42,514 bases of DNA. Origin: UBA1715 sp964346725. GTDB taxonomy: Bacteria > Bacteroidota > Bacteroidia > Bacteroidales > UBA1715. Where the stretch lies: contig CAYFVM010000017.1 of NCBI GenBank assembly GCA_964346725.1, positions 1-42,514 on the forward strand, in the 5' to 3' direction. Shown piece by piece: positions 19,464 through 29,294 of the stretch (the first letter of the stretch is position 1; the number at the start of each line of letters is the position of its first letter). A program made the translations under genes and the position numbers. A model generated the notes under the pieces. That model did no database searches, had not been told where the DNA came from, and saw only the letters and a program-made list of their open reading frames with translations.

Positions 19464-20660
19464 TTAAAATGATTGTAAGATATGAACTAAACTATCTGCG
19501 ACCACTTTGAAAGCGGGCATATCAGTTTTTTTGACCGGTGCGGTTGGCGGAGATACCATCTTGAGTGGATTAATAGGTGTCCCATTCCTATATACCCTAA
19601 AATCAAGATGCGGCCCTGTTGATAATCCACTACTTCCTACATATCCTATTACTTGACCTTGATGTACTCGTGAACCGACTGATATACCTTTCGCATAACG
19701 AGACAAGTGCATATAGGACGAACGATAGGTTACATTGTGTTTTATTGTTATCATATTACCAGCCCCACCTGAATATCCTCTTTTCACAACTACACCATCT
19801 CCAATAGAATGTACCGGAGTACCAGCAGGAGCAGCATAATCCACTCCATAATGAGGACGAACAATCTTCAAGATAGGATGCCGTCTTCCATTAGAAAAAT
19901 GAGAACTAATTCGAGAATATTTTAATGGTGCTTTTAAAAACGCCTTGCGGGTTGATTTCCCATTTTCATCAAAGAATTGCATAATACCATCTTGTTCAAA
20001 CGGAATGGCATAATAGTCTTGTCCCATATGGTTAAAAACCACATAGTTTATTGACTCCACACCCACAGACATAGTGTCAACATATTTATCTGTATAAACG
20101 ATTTTGAAATAATCTCCTTTTTGTAATCCAAAGAAATCTATAGACCATGCGTAAATCTCCGACATGGCTATAGCAACATTAGGATCTATATTATTATCAA
20201 CCATTGCATTCCATAAAGAAGACTCTATGGTTCCTTTTTCTTTGCGTTCAATATAGGATATTTCCTTTTGCCCCTTATACACAAAAGGAATAGTATCGTT
20301 TAAATCAAATACCAAATAATCAGCAATGTTAATTTCGTACACAAAATACCGTAAGGAACTGTCTGAATACATTTTAGTGTAAATGTTCCCTTTTTTGAAT
20401 TTACGTACATCAAAAAGAGTATCGCAACATGTAATTAATTGATGTATAGTTTGATTATTCAAACCTGAAGATAGCAAAACCGTAGCAAGACACTCTCCAC
20501 TAGCTACAGTATCAACCTCTACTTCAAAATTGTTCACTTTAATGTCATACATAAACACATCTTCCGGAACAAGTTCCTCTTGTGTTTTATTTGAGTTTTC
20601 TTCATTACAAGCATTTAAACAAAGCATTATAATGGCAGCCAATATGAATATCTTTCTCAT
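19464..20660 (-). CDS. M23 family metallopeptidase, lipoprotein
   Basis: A 398-residue protein. The N-terminus MRKIFILAAIIMLCLNAC is a lipoprotein signal with lipidated Cys18. The middle part contains an OapA/LysM-like segment (DFFGLQKGDYFKIVYTDKYVD). The C-terminal third (about 255-375) is a LytM/M23 domain with the zinc-binding set visible: His and Asp in PHYGVDYA near residues 269-273, MHLSRY, and the His of GPHLDFRVY near 353. All ligands are present, so it is probably an active peptidoglycan endopeptidase facing the periplasm. It heads an operon with uvrD, DUF4290 and murA and has its own -7 box 17 bp upstream, directly behind the por operon terminator. Confidence 0.92.
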   Translation of the reverse strand: MRKIFILAAIIMLCLNACNEENSNKTQEELVPEDVFMYDIKVNNFEVEVDTVASGECLATVLLSSGLNNQTIHQLITCCDTLFDVRKFKKGNIYTKMYSDSSLRYFVYEINIADYLVFDLNDTIPFVYKGQKEISYIERKEKGTIESSLWNAMVDNNIDPNVAIAMSEIYAWSIDFFGLQKGDYFKIVYTDKYVDTMSVGVESINYVVFNHMGQDYYAIPFEQDGIMQFFDENGKSTRKAFLKAPLKYSRISSHFSNGRRHPILKIVRPHYGVDYAAPAGTPVHSIGDGVVVKRGYSGGAGNMITIKHNVTYRSSYMHLSRYAKGISVGSRVHQGQVIGYVGSSGLSTGPHLDFRVYRNGTPINPLKMVSPPTAPVKKTDMPAFKVVADSLVHILQSF

Positions 20661-20676
20661 GCTATCAAAATATGGT

Positions 20677-20684
20677 CAAATATA
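20677..20684 (-). promoter_or_regulatory. Candidate -7 box for the M23-uvrD-DUF4290-murA operon
   Basis: Minus strand TATATTTG, exact match to TAnnTTTG, ending 17 bp before the ATG. Its -33 region would fall inside the hairpin of the upstream terminator, and no TTTG is evident there. Confidence 0.5.
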
Positions 20685-20718
20685 AAAAAAGAGGACTCCT
20701 CGAAAAAGAAGAGTCCTC
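20684..20718 (-). terminator. Intrinsic terminator of the porPKLMN operon
   Basis: On the minus strand an 8-bp GC-rich stem (20711-20718 with 20691-20698), 12-nt loop, then seven T (20684-20690). It follows the porN stop by 23 bp. Its T tract touches the -7 box of the next operon. Confidence 0.88.
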
Positions 20719-20741
20719 CATACTTATCAACAAAATATTGT

Positions 20742-21575
20742 TTAATATTCCCACAAATCGTGTTCGAACGTAAAAATAAAGTTTTTAATTTTTTCTGCTT
20801 CATACAATTGTTCTATACCAAACTTGTAGGTATTTACCTCCCGATTGTTATAAACATTGCTTTCACGAGAGATAAAGCTACTAAATTGACGTCTTTGAAA
20901 CAAATCATAGAATGATTTTTGATCACCATCGCTATTTGGATTGTACACTTCATTTCTAGCTAGAATTCCTTCTGCCATTGGATAGTAAACCTTGTAAGGT
21001 AATGATTTACGAATTTCACCATCTTTTACAAACTCACGCAAAGAAATAATCCACATAATACGAGGATCCATAACAGAACGTTGTTTATCAAACACCCATT
21101 CTTCTTTCAAAATCAAAAATTTAATAGAACTCGGATCCATTTGTTTTTCAATTGGTCTCATTGTCTCTGTTCCATCATCATTTTGAATATAAATGGTATC
21201 AATACTTGCTCCAAGTTTTGTCTTGAAATCATCAGCTGTAATAGGAACTGCACCATCACTCATTGGGTCATAAGCGAACAAATAACCTTTATCAATAGCA
21301 TCGATAGTTAATGCGGTATAACTAAAACGACTTCCTATTCTGCCTGTTTCATTATTAGGAAAATACAAAGGAAAGTTCATTTTCTCACGAAGAGGTAATG
21401 TTCGTTCTATTTGTTTTGACCACATAACATCAGCATAACGTATATTCTGCTTACGAGCAGGTTTTCTATCATTCATATGAGGTTTGTCATATGGACTATC
21501 AGGATATTCACTCGCTTGAGCGAATAATGCCGAAGAAAAAGCGACAGCAATAATCAATAAACCAATCTTTTTCAT
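20742..21575 (-). CDS. porN: T9SS ring protein PorN/GldN
   Basis: A 277-residue protein with a signal peptide (residues 1-19, cleavage at FA/Q). The region ADVMWSKQIERTLPLREKMN and the long alpha/beta body with MIWIISLREF-like segments are typical of GldN/PorN. PorN binds PorK to form the large periplasmic ring attached to the outer membrane and contacts the periplasmic part of PorM. Last gene of the porPKLMN operon, 21 bp after porM and followed by a strong terminator. Confidence 0.93.
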   Translation of the reverse strand: MKKIGLLIIAVAFSSALFAQASEYPDSPYDKPHMNDRKPARKQNIRYADVMWSKQIERTLPLREKMNFPLYFPNNETGRIGSRFSYTALTIDAIDKGYLFAYDPMSDGAVPITADDFKTKLGASIDTIYIQNDDGTETMRPIEKQMDPSSIKFLILKEEWVFDKQRSVMDPRIMWIISLREFVKDGEIRKSLPYKVYYPMAEGILARNEVYNPNSDGDQKSFYDLFQRRQFSSFISRESNVYNNREVNTYKFGIEQLYEAEKIKNFIFTFEHDLWEY

Positions 21576-21596
21576 ATCTCAATAATTTTTAGATTT

Positions 21597-23279
21597 CTAG
21601 TCGATAACAAATTTCAAAACACCTAGGTTACGAGGTCTTCCATCTGGTCCTACAGCCTTTATATCCTCAAAATATACTTTTGAGTTTCTTTGTAATTTGT
21701 TAAATATATTATTTCTTACTTGGGGGCTAATTCTATTTCCCTTAACCGTTTCAGACAAGAAGTAAGCTCCAACTTGCGCACTCACAGTAAATGAAGTTAC
21801 TTTAAAATTCAAATCAAAGTCAAAATCTTGCATCTTAGCATCAACACGAGGTGCAGCTTGTAAACGAGGTTTATCAATCTTACCACCACTCATACCTAAC
21901 ACCTCAGCAATAGGATCTGGAACCCTTTTAATACGAAATTCTACACTACCCATGTTTTGTTTCTTGCCATTAAGTTCGGCAACCACTGCTACAGAACACC
22001 TTCCAGGTTTATTTACTTTTACAATATAGCCACCTTTAGCTGATTTTGAAATTGAACCATAACCACCAGGAGTCAACGATGCAGAAATTTTGTCGGCAGG
22101 AACACCTGGTACCGATATTTCAACAGGATTTTCTGGACCGATATAGAAGACATTCATCTTTGTTGGAGAAACAACCAAACTTGGTTTTGCTACTTGGTAC
22201 TCACCCTCCACTCTATATTCCAAGGTATCAGATGAATTCGGTTTAGGCATTTTAATTATTGCCGTGTATTTTTGATCTCCAATCCCAGTGCCATTTACTT
22301 CATATTTAGGCAAACCACTTTCAGGGTCAATTGGTAATTTTCTTCCATTTACATATACATCCAAAGCTTGCGTTGTATCGAAAGCAGCCAAAAATATCTG
22401 TGATGAATATTGATTACCTTGCATAATATAGGTACTTGGTGCTAAAATCACAGGAGATAATTTATTGAATTTAAACGATTCTGCATCCAACTGACCATAT
22501 ACAAGATTCAACAAATCACCTTCAGCATTACGAACAGCAGATTGCCATTGTGTTAAAATAGTTATTGCACCCATTAAAGGCATATGTGCAAATTGAGACT
22601 CTGCCCATGGAATAGGTTGCCCTGATTCGTGTGCGCGTGGTTTTTGATCTGCCGTATTCAAAGAAACATTAACGTTCCTTGCAAAAGGAGAAGTTGTATC
22701 ACTTCCAAAACGAGCAGCTGTTTCAAGCAACCATTTACGATAACTCGCAATGCTATCACGTAATTGGGTACCATACGCTTTTTCTGGATTATCAATACCA
22801 ACAACAATTTGAGTTACAATATCCAAATTGTCCTTTGACTGACAACTAGCTTCCAAGGTCAACGTATCGCCAGTATCAGGATCTACTTTGTAATAACGAG
22901 TACTGCCATCTCTTTCTTTAAGTTGGAAGATACCTTCCGTGTTACTTAAACTTGTACCTAATTTATCTGCATTAAAAATTACAGTATCCTTACAATACTG
23001 TAAATTAGCCATAAGTGCATCTGCTCTTTTTCTTAACTCCAACGAAGCATCATAAATAGATTTTGCTTTAGCTGGATTTGAAGCATATGCCTTATTTATC
23101 GCTGCATAAGCAATCTCATTCTTGCTCACGAAGTTTTTATTTGTTTCGTTCATAGCGTTATTAATCTTAATGAACGAATCAAGTACGTCTTTCGAAACAT
23201 TCAAGGCCATCAATGCAGTATAGAAAAGGTACATCATACCAATCATCTTCTGCCTAGGCGTTTCTTTTCCGTGTCCCAT
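21597..23279 (-). CDS. porM: T9SS motor protein PorM/GldM
   Basis: A 560-residue protein, somewhat longer than the roughly 515 residues usual for PorM and GldM. The N-terminal GHGKETPRQKMIGMMYLFYT and the single transmembrane helix (about residues 12-29) are diagnostic. The rest is periplasmic: a helical D1 domain followed by beta domains ending in the conserved GPDGRPRNLGVLKFVID. Two PorM helices sit inside a PorL pentamer; proton flow turns PorM, which reaches the PorK/N ring. Located 47 bp after porL and 21 bp before porN. Confidence 0.95.
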   Translation of the reverse strand: MGHGKETPRQKMIGMMYLFYTALMALNVSKDVLDSFIKINNAMNETNKNFVSKNEIAYAAINKAYASNPAKAKSIYDASLELRKRADALMANLQYCKDTVIFNADKLGTSLSNTEGIFQLKERDGSTRYYKVDPDTGDTLTLEASCQSKDNLDIVTQIVVGIDNPEKAYGTQLRDSIASYRKWLLETAARFGSDTTSPFARNVNVSLNTADQKPRAHESGQPIPWAESQFAHMPLMGAITILTQWQSAVRNAEGDLLNLVYGQLDAESFKFNKLSPVILAPSTYIMQGNQYSSQIFLAAFDTTQALDVYVNGRKLPIDPESGLPKYEVNGTGIGDQKYTAIIKMPKPNSSDTLEYRVEGEYQVAKPSLVVSPTKMNVFYIGPENPVEISVPGVPADKISASLTPGGYGSISKSAKGGYIVKVNKPGRCSVAVVAELNGKKQNMGSVEFRIKRVPDPIAEVLGMSGGKIDKPRLQAAPRVDAKMQDFDFDLNFKVTSFTVSAQVGAYFLSETVKGNRISPQVRNNIFNKLQRNSKVYFEDIKAVGPDGRPRNLGVLKFVID

Positions 23280-23326
23280 TGTTTCTTATTCTTTATTAAT
23301 TTCTTACTAAATTATTTCCGTATCTA

Positions 23327-24331
23327 TTATTTAATGCTCATAGCATTCAACATGTTGCCATATACAGTATTTAAAGCAGACAAGTTTTGACTCAACTTAG
23401 AAATTTCTGCTTTGTATTGTGCAACATCATTTGCAGTTGATTGCAAATCAGACATAATAGAATTGATACCAGAAGTAATTTGTTCTGTTGCGTTAAGGTT
23501 CTGACTAGAATTCTTTAATTGCATTTCATATACTGCATTTAAAGCAGACAAGTTCTTTGACAATGCTTCTTGTTGTTCTGCTTGTGCTTTTGTTGTATCG
23601 CCAATAATTGAGAAGTTTGTGTTCAAACCTTGCAACATTTGTTGATATCCTGTTCCTGCTGTAGCTATTATACTTGCGGTTTTGTTTCCTTCTTCTGCTA
23701 TTGAATTTGCAGTTTGTTGTGCAGAAGTTGCAATTCCTTCAACTGATTTTGACAACTTATCAGCAGAAGCAGAAAATGCTCCTGACAATGAAGACACTGA
23801 ATCTTTAGCGGTATTAATATTTTCAACATATGAATTTGTAGCAACTGCGGCATTTGAAATATCAGACATACTTGTAACATTTTTATTCAATGCTTCCAAA
23901 TTTGTTCCTAATCTTTCAAATAATTCAGGACCAAGTTTTCCTTGTTCTAACAATTCATCAAATCTTTGAATTGCAGATGGACCTTGAGCTCCACCAACTC
24001 CACCTTCAATTTTACCAGACAATTTGTCTTTCAAGAATGTTGTTAATGGTGTTGTATCTTGTACATTTTCTACTTCTTCGTTTTCTGGAGCTGGTATTAA
24101 TTCGGGATAAACCAATGTCCAATCAATTTCAGCATGAACTGGTTCAAATGCTGAGAAGAAAAAGATGACTGCCTCAGTTAACAATCCGACAACAAGCATA
24201 GGGCCTGCACCTGGATAGTGCTGAATTTTAAACAAAGCTCCAATCATTACTACAGATGCACCCCATCCGTACACCTTTGCCATAAACTTTTTCCATCCGT
24301 CGGTTTCTACTAATTCCGCAATACTCATCAT
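23327..24331 (-). CDS. porL: T9SS motor stator protein PorL/GldL
   Basis: A 334-residue inner membrane protein. Two transmembrane helices (about 20-36 and 41-62) form the N-terminal hairpin with YGWGASVVMIGALFKIQHYP and GPMLVVGLLTEAVIFFFSAFEP. Glu53, inside the second helix, is the candidate proton-carrying residue by analogy with GldL. The remainder is a long helical, Ser/Asn-rich cytoplasmic region with coiled-coil character (NLSALNxVYxxxL repeated twice). Two ATG codons are adjacent (24331 and 24328); either may be used. Spacing to porK is 46 bp. Confidence 0.95.
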   Translation of the reverse strand: MMSIAELVETDGWKKFMAKVYGWGASVVMIGALFKIQHYPGAGPMLVVGLLTEAVIFFFSAFEPVHAEIDWTLVYPELIPAPENEEVENVQDTTPLTTFLKDKLSGKIEGGVGGAQGPSAIQRFDELLEQGKLGPELFERLGTNLEALNKNVTSMSDISNAAVATNSYVENINTAKDSVSSLSGAFSASADKLSKSVEGIATSAQQTANSIAEEGNKTASIIATAGTGYQQMLQGLNTNFSIIGDTTKAQAEQQEALSKNLSALNAVYEMQLKNSSQNLNATEQITSGINSIMSDLQSTANDVAQYKAEISKLSQNLSALNTVYGNMLNAMSIK

Positions 24332-24377
24332 AACTTTAAAGAATTAAATGTGTGTTTAATATTTACTGTTTTTACTA

Positions 24378-25781
24378 TTAATATACTTGTGAATCTTGAA
24401 TACCTTCACCAAAAGCACGTCCCAAATACGTTTGTACACATCTGAAACCTATATAACTCTTAGCTGAATCTTGATATTCGTATGCTCTTGAACTACATTG
24501 CATATAGTATGCAATATCCTTCCATGAACCACCTCTTACAACTTTTCTTTTTCTCACAATTGGATCTTCATCCAATGCGCTATAATAGTTGTCTGTGTTG
24601 ATATCACCGGTAAAACTGTATGCACTTTCATCAAAAGCTGTTTGTGTCCATTCTGCAACATTACCTGCCATATCATATAATCCCCATTCGTTTGGTTCGT
24701 AGTGAGCCACAACTAGAGTTTGAATACCACCATCATCGGTATAATTACCTCTCATTGGTTTGAAGTTTGCAATAAAGCAACCTAAATAGTTTCTAGTGTA
24801 GTTACCACCCCATGGATATGGAGATGATTCCAAACCTCCTCTTGCTGCATATTCCCATTCAGTTTCAGATGGCAAACGATAGTCATTAACAATAACTTGT
24901 TTCATACCACGCAAATAACCATTCTTTAATTGAGTTCTCCATACACTGAATGCAACAGCTTGTTTCCATGACACACCAACTACAGGATAGTGATCATATG
25001 CAGGATGCCAAAAATACATTGCTGTCATTGGATCATTAAATGAATATGTATAATCACTTACCCAACATAATGTATCAGGATATACATTTATTTCCTCTTT
25101 TACTATATATGAAGATCTGTCTTTAATTGCTTGTTCGGTACCATCTGCACGTAAAACTGTTCCTTCATATTTACGTGTTTTGTAATTATACGCACGGTTT
25201 ACCTTTCCATTTGCGTTTTTCTTCTCAGCAGCTTGCTTGAAATCCATCCAATAGAATGTAAAATTCAAACGGCGAGTGTCTATTTCTTGTTTTTTGTAGA
25301 ATCTTTCATCGCCTTGTAAGAAGAAAGACAACAAAGCCTCTTTATTATCGGCTTCGTTCCAATCAATCGGAACCGTCCAGTTTATGTATTGTTCGTCATC
25401 TTCCAAGTCTTCACCAAACTCGTTGACCATAACATAAACCTCATCTTTACCGGCTTCTTCTTTCAACGTTACATACGCTAAAGAATCGAGAACCCAGTCC
25501 ACGAATTGACGGTATTCATTATTCGTGATTTCTGTTTCGTCCATCCAAAACGCCTGAACTGAAACCGTACGGTTTTGTGCTGTCTGTGCCCAAGCAACAT
25601 CTTGATCGCTAGGTCCTACATTTAAACTTCCTTGCGGAATAAACAACATACCGAATGGAACTTCATTATTCCAAACCGGTCTTGTTTGCGTACCAGACAA
25701 ATCGCCACTTTGATAACTAGAGGAACAACTCACCATCAAGGCGAAAATCGAACTAAAGAACAATAACTTTTTCATATCCAT
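24378..25781 (-). CDS. porK: T9SS ring lipoprotein PorK/GldK
   Basis: A 467-residue lipoprotein: lipobox MVSC with Cys19 counted from 25781; an ATG two codons in (25775) is an equally good start. The bulk is a formylglycine-generating-enzyme/sulfatase-modifying-factor-like fold, with FWMDETEITNNEYRQFVDWV, RLPSETEWEYAARGG, YDMAGNVAEWT and VVRGGSWKD. In the GldK/PorK family this fold is used structurally: the lipoprotein anchors the PorK/N ring to the outer membrane. Second gene of the por operon, 43 bp after porP. Confidence 0.95.
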   Translation of the reverse strand: MDMKKLLFFSSIFALMVSCSSSYQSGDLSGTQTRPVWNNEVPFGMLFIPQGSLNVGPSDQDVAWAQTAQNRTVSVQAFWMDETEITNNEYRQFVDWVLDSLAYVTLKEEAGKDEVYVMVNEFGEDLEDDEQYINWTVPIDWNEADNKEALLSFFLQGDERFYKKQEIDTRRLNFTFYWMDFKQAAEKKNANGKVNRAYNYKTRKYEGTVLRADGTEQAIKDRSSYIVKEEINVYPDTLCWVSDYTYSFNDPMTAMYFWHPAYDHYPVVGVSWKQAVAFSVWRTQLKNGYLRGMKQVIVNDYRLPSETEWEYAARGGLESSPYPWGGNYTRNYLGCFIANFKPMRGNYTDDGGIQTLVVAHYEPNEWGLYDMAGNVAEWTQTAFDESAYSFTGDINTDNYYSALDEDPIVRKRKVVRGGSWKDIAYYMQCSSRAYEYQDSAKSYIGFRCVQTYLGRAFGEGIQDSQVY

Positions 25782-25824
25782 TCATATTAAAATAATTTGC
25801 AAGATAATATTTTTTTTTATTTAG

Positions 25825-26802
25825 CTACAAAAACCTAACACTTTTATAACTTTTATTTTCCTTTTCCATAGAGAGATTGAAGTCATACGACACCATAACC
25901 TCAAGACTACCAACACTTTCCCCTCCCAGCTGCGATGTTATTATATCGTACGAAATAATCGCTCGTAAACCATCTAATTTAGAGCCATCTTTGAATTGCA
26001 CCCCCATATTTAGGGACACATCATGGGCACTTGAATAGCAAACTCCTGCTATTAAAAGATTATTGTACACCGTTCTTAAATCAAAACTCGCTTGTAAATT
26101 AGTAAAAGTTGTTTTGAGAGTCATAGAAGGGATAAGTACTATTTTAGGGCTTGATGTTTTATATTCATACCCTGCCGAAAGCCAATAATGACGTTTCAAA
26201 TAATTCATTTTCCCATCGGTATACTTCAACGAAGGTTCGTTTAATTCTGTTACAGCTACGGCTGCATACAAATTCCCTGTCTGATAAAACATCCCAAAAC
26301 CGAGAAGTAAGTTGAAAAAATTATCTTGCGATGCCACACTTTGTTCCAAATAGCTATCTGAAGAACCATCAGGGTATATTGCAGAACTTAAATCCCATTC
26401 TGCTGAATTCAAACCTGCGCTCAAACCAAATCCTAAACGTCCTGAGCGTAATTCTAATTGATACGCATAGTTTAATTTAGCTGTCAATCGTTTTTCAAAA
26501 CCTTCAGTGGTTTGCGAAACGGACAATCCGACTCCACTATGTATCTTAGAAATAGGCATTGAAACATCAAACCATGTTGTTGCGGGACCTGCATTGTCTG
26601 CAAAACTCATATATTGCTTACGCATAACCAAATCTGCGGTTCCGTAATCATATGCTCCACAGATAGCCGGATTGTACGATGATTGATGGTATGAATACAA
26701 CGTACTTCGCGGGTTCAACTGCGCTATAGCTATATTAGCATACAAGATAATAGCTATCGTTGTTGTAGAAAAAATTCTTAGTAAATGATTCTTTCTTTTC
26801 AT
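25825..26802 (-). CDS. porP: T9SS outer membrane protein, PorP/SprF family
   Basis: A 325-residue protein with a signal peptide (1-27, cleavage at IA/Q) and the family hallmark YNPAICGAYDYGTADLVMRKQY (NPAYAG-like motif) at the start of a predicted beta-barrel with alternating strands to the end. PorP/SprF proteins are outer membrane partners of the T9SS, involved in surface attachment of cargo. First gene of porPKLMN, which matches the Porphyromonas gingivalis order. The 138-bp region upstream has no sharp consensus promoter that I could find; the operon may also be read from the genes before it. Confidence 0.9.
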   Translation of the reverse strand: MKRKNHLLRIFSTTTIAIILYANIAIAQLNPRSTLYSYHQSSYNPAICGAYDYGTADLVMRKQYMSFADNAGPATTWFDVSMPISKIHSGVGLSVSQTTEGFEKRLTAKLNYAYQLELRSGRLGFGLSAGLNSAEWDLSSAIYPDGSSDSYLEQSVASQDNFFNLLLGFGMFYQTGNLYAAVAVTELNEPSLKYTDGKMNYLKRHYWLSAGYEYKTSSPKIVLIPSMTLKTTFTNLQASFDLRTVYNNLLIAGVCYSSAHDVSLNMGVQFKDGSKLDGLRAIISYDIITSQLGGESVGSLEVMVSYDFNLSMEKENKSYKSVRFL

Positions 26803-26940
26803 TTGAAATTACTCATCGTTGAACTAGTGCGTAAAGAAAACACATTTTTTTTACGATTGCAAATAAATTGCAAAAATTAGTATCTAGTTACTAGTGACGT
26901 TTCCGTTCTTTTTGTATTATTTATACATTATATATTGCAT

Positions 26941-27387
26941 TTACGCCAATATTTTTTTTACCATTTCAGAAATTGCTTTGCCATCGGCGGTGCCGGCTAA
27001 CTTCTTGCTTGCTATTCCCATAACTTTTCCCATATCTTTCATTGAAGTTGCTCCTACAGCAGCAATAATTTCTTTAATTGCCTTCTCCAATTCTTCTGCA
27101 GATATTTGTTTTGGCAAATACACAGACAATACATCAGCTTCTGCATTTTCTTTTTCGGCCAAATCCTGACGGTTGTTTGCTGAGTATTCTGTTGCAGAAT
27201 CACGACGTTGTTTGATAAGTTTCTGTACAATTTTCAACTCCGCATCGTCTTCTATTTCTGATGCTCCTGTTTCTGTTTTTGCAACAATAAACGCAGTCTT
27301 TAATGCACGAAGTGCATCTAATTTTACTTTATCCTGGGCTTTCATTGCCGCCATTAAGTCTAAGGCGACTTGTTTTGTTAATATCAT
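26941..27387 (-). CDS. GatB/YqeY domain protein
   Basis: A 148-residue protein matching the YqeY family: helical N-terminus (AMKAQDKVKLDALRALKTAF), VQKLIKQRRDSATEY, and the GatB-tail-like C-terminus SMKDMGKVMGIASKKLAGTADGKAIS. The C-terminal domain resembles the tRNA-binding tail of GatB; the cellular role of YqeY is not settled. Its ATG overlaps the stop of the LptF/G gene by 4 bp (ATGA), so translation is coupled. Confidence 0.92.
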   Translation of the reverse strand: MILTKQVALDLMAAMKAQDKVKLDALRALKTAFIVAKTETGASEIEDDAELKIVQKLIKQRRDSATEYSANNRQDLAEKENAEADVLSVYLPKQISAEELEKAIKEIIAAVGATSMKDMGKVMGIASKKLAGTADGKAISEMVKKILA

Positions 27388-28859
27388 TGTTGTTTATTTT
27401 TTAATTTTTGTTTATTAATATTCTTCAATCGCTGTCTTTCGAGAATCTTATGTTCTATTTCATTAATAAATGGCTTCAACGATGGCAAACTTTTATCGTT
27501 AACTGCCAAATATGTCAAAATAATTCCCACTATCAATATTACAAAAATAGGATACCACATACCCACCCAAGGACTCATGGTGGCTATTTTAACACCTTTC
27601 TCGCCAATCATAGTAAGAACATAATACATAAGATAGAACACAAATGACACTACAACTGGCACACCAAATCCGCCTTTACGAACTAGCGCTCCAAATGGAG
27701 CTCCAACAAAGAACATAATGAAACAAGCAAATCCTAACGTGAATTTTTTATGCCATTCTATTCGTAATTTATTCAACCCTTTTTCTTGTTCTACATCATT
27801 TTGTATTGCAGCCAATAAGAATGATTCTGAAGAACGTGCAGAACTCAATGCCTTGAGAACGATAGTTGATTGTTCGTGAGATGGGAAATTGTTCAAATTT
27901 GCATCTACTTTTATCGTATCAGATGGCGACAAACTATCGACTTTTGCTTTGCACACATTGTTCGTAAAATACTGAACAAATGACCTATGATTGCGTTCAC
28001 CATAATCTAACGAAAGAGAATCTATCATGTAGTCAAGTTGCCCTACATTTTGCATCTGTGAATTATGTTTAAACAATTCTACATTGGTTCTATTAAATGC
28101 ATAGTCTTCCAACTCAAACAATACTTGTTGTTTTGAAAATGAATATTGACGGAAAGGTCGTTTCCGTTTATATTCATCATGATTCGTTTTATCTATAACA
28201 TCTTCGTACGATTCACCACTATATAAGGTTAATACAAGATATCGCTTATCATCAGTTATTTTCATAGTAGCCGAATCGGCTAGTATCACACTTGTATTTC
28301 CTGCATTTCCTCGGTGGTCATATATCATCATGTCGTACATAATGTTGTTGTCTTTACTTTTCGATGAAATTTTTAATCGGACTTGATCTATTCCATCAAA
28401 AAAGACCCCTTCTTTGATATTCATTTCGGGACGTTGATTTCGGACATCAAACATTAACGACCACAACCGCAAATTAGAATACGGAAGCACATTATTGGCA
28501 TATACAAATGAAAATCCAACTAGGAATACGTTGAAAATAATCAGAGGACGCATAATTCGCGACAATGAAATTCCGGCTGACTTTATTGCTATCAATTCAT
28601 TGGTATCACCCATACTTCCATAGGCAAAAATCGATGCACACAATACTGACAAGGGCAAAGACATCTGTAAGATTCCCATGGCAGCATAAAAAAACAATTC
28701 TACGATAATTTTTAAATCCAACCCCTTACCTACCAAATCATCAATATATCGCCACAAGAATTGCATGAGTAACAAGAACGTTGTTACAAAAAATGTTATT
28801 AAGAGCGGAATTAAATATGATTTCAGGATAAAGATATCCAGTTTTTTAACACCCAACAT
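27384..28859 (-). CDS. LptF/LptG family LPS export permease
   Basis: A 491-residue protein of the YjgP/YjgQ family. Three transmembrane helices at the N-terminus (about 12-35, 50-70, 98-118 with LPLSVLCASIFAYGSMGDTNELIAIKSAGIS), a large periplasmic beta-jellyroll-like domain, then three C-terminal helices (about 375-395, 403-425 and 435-455). LptF and LptG together with LptB2 extract LPS from the inner membrane. Whether this is LptF or LptG cannot be decided here. It overlaps yqeY by 4 bp and starts 7 bp after the START-like gene. Confidence 0.92.
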   Translation of the reverse strand: MLGVKKLDIFILKSYLIPLLITFFVTTFLLLMQFLWRYIDDLVGKGLDLKIIVELFFYAAMGILQMSLPLSVLCASIFAYGSMGDTNELIAIKSAGISLSRIMRPLIIFNVFLVGFSFVYANNVLPYSNLRLWSLMFDVRNQRPEMNIKEGVFFDGIDQVRLKISSKSKDNNIMYDMMIYDHRGNAGNTSVILADSATMKITDDKRYLVLTLYSGESYEDVIDKTNHDEYKRKRPFRQYSFSKQQVLFELEDYAFNRTNVELFKHNSQMQNVGQLDYMIDSLSLDYGERNHRSFVQYFTNNVCKAKVDSLSPSDTIKVDANLNNFPSHEQSTIVLKALSSARSSESFLLAAIQNDVEQEKGLNKLRIEWHKKFTLGFACFIMFFVGAPFGALVRKGGFGVPVVVSFVFYLMYYVLTMIGEKGVKIATMSPWVGMWYPIFVILIVGIILTYLAVNDKSLPSLKPFINEIEHKILERQRLKNINKQKLKNKQQ

Positions 28860-28866
28860 ACTGCAT

Positions 28867-29247
28867 CTACGCGGCTAAAATTCTCTTTAGCCCTTCTATT
28901 TGAAAGTTCCACAACCGAACGACATCGTCATATTCTTCCTCATCAGAGAAATCGGTTACACGCAAAGAACTATTGCCTGACAAATCTGACTGTACGATGC
29001 GAAATTCAAAATAATCATCATCTTCATCTTCTTCCCACCGAAAACGTATATATTCATTTTCAAGTGCATCAACGACTATCGCTCGCGAGATTTCTTTATG
29101 CCATAAGAACGAGAATATTTTTCCATCGTCGCTTGCCACATCTTCAGCAAACCACGCCGCAAGGCCTTCTGGAGTTGCTAGTCGTTTGTACAGCACCCTT
29201 GGCATTGTATTCATTTCGTATTCTAATTCTATTTTCTTCCTTGACAT
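28867..29247 (-). CDS. START-like (AHSA1-like) domain protein
   Basis: A 126-residue protein from the ATG at 29247; in-frame codons further upstream run into the end of the methylase gene and do not look like part of the family. The sequence KKIELEYEMNTMPRVLYKRLATPEGLAAWFAEDV with a DEEEYDDVVRLWNFQIEGLKRIL end matches the small START-like proteins widespread in Bacteroidota. It is acidic, cytoplasmic and probably binds a hydrophobic ligand or a client protein; the function is unknown. It is 47 bp after the methylase and 7 bp before the LptF/G gene. Confidence 0.88.
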   Translation of the reverse strand: MSRKKIELEYEMNTMPRVLYKRLATPEGLAAWFAEDVASDDGKIFSFLWHKEISRAIVVDALENEYIRFRWEEDEDDDYFEFRIVQSDLSGNSSLRVTDFSDEEEYDDVVRLWNFQIEGLKRILAA

Positions 29248-29294
29248 ACGTTTTCTATCTTTCGCAAGATACAACTTTTTATTAAAGCAGCCCC

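Noticed and set aside
24378..25781. Active formylglycine-generating enzyme
   Set aside because: The fold is that of the sulfatase-modifying family, but the lipobox, length and position in porPKLMN identify it as the structural protein PorK/GldK.
26883..26893. Short palindrome (ctagttactag) upstream of porP as an operator
   Set aside because: Arms are only 5 bp; such dyads are expected by chance in AT-rich DNA.
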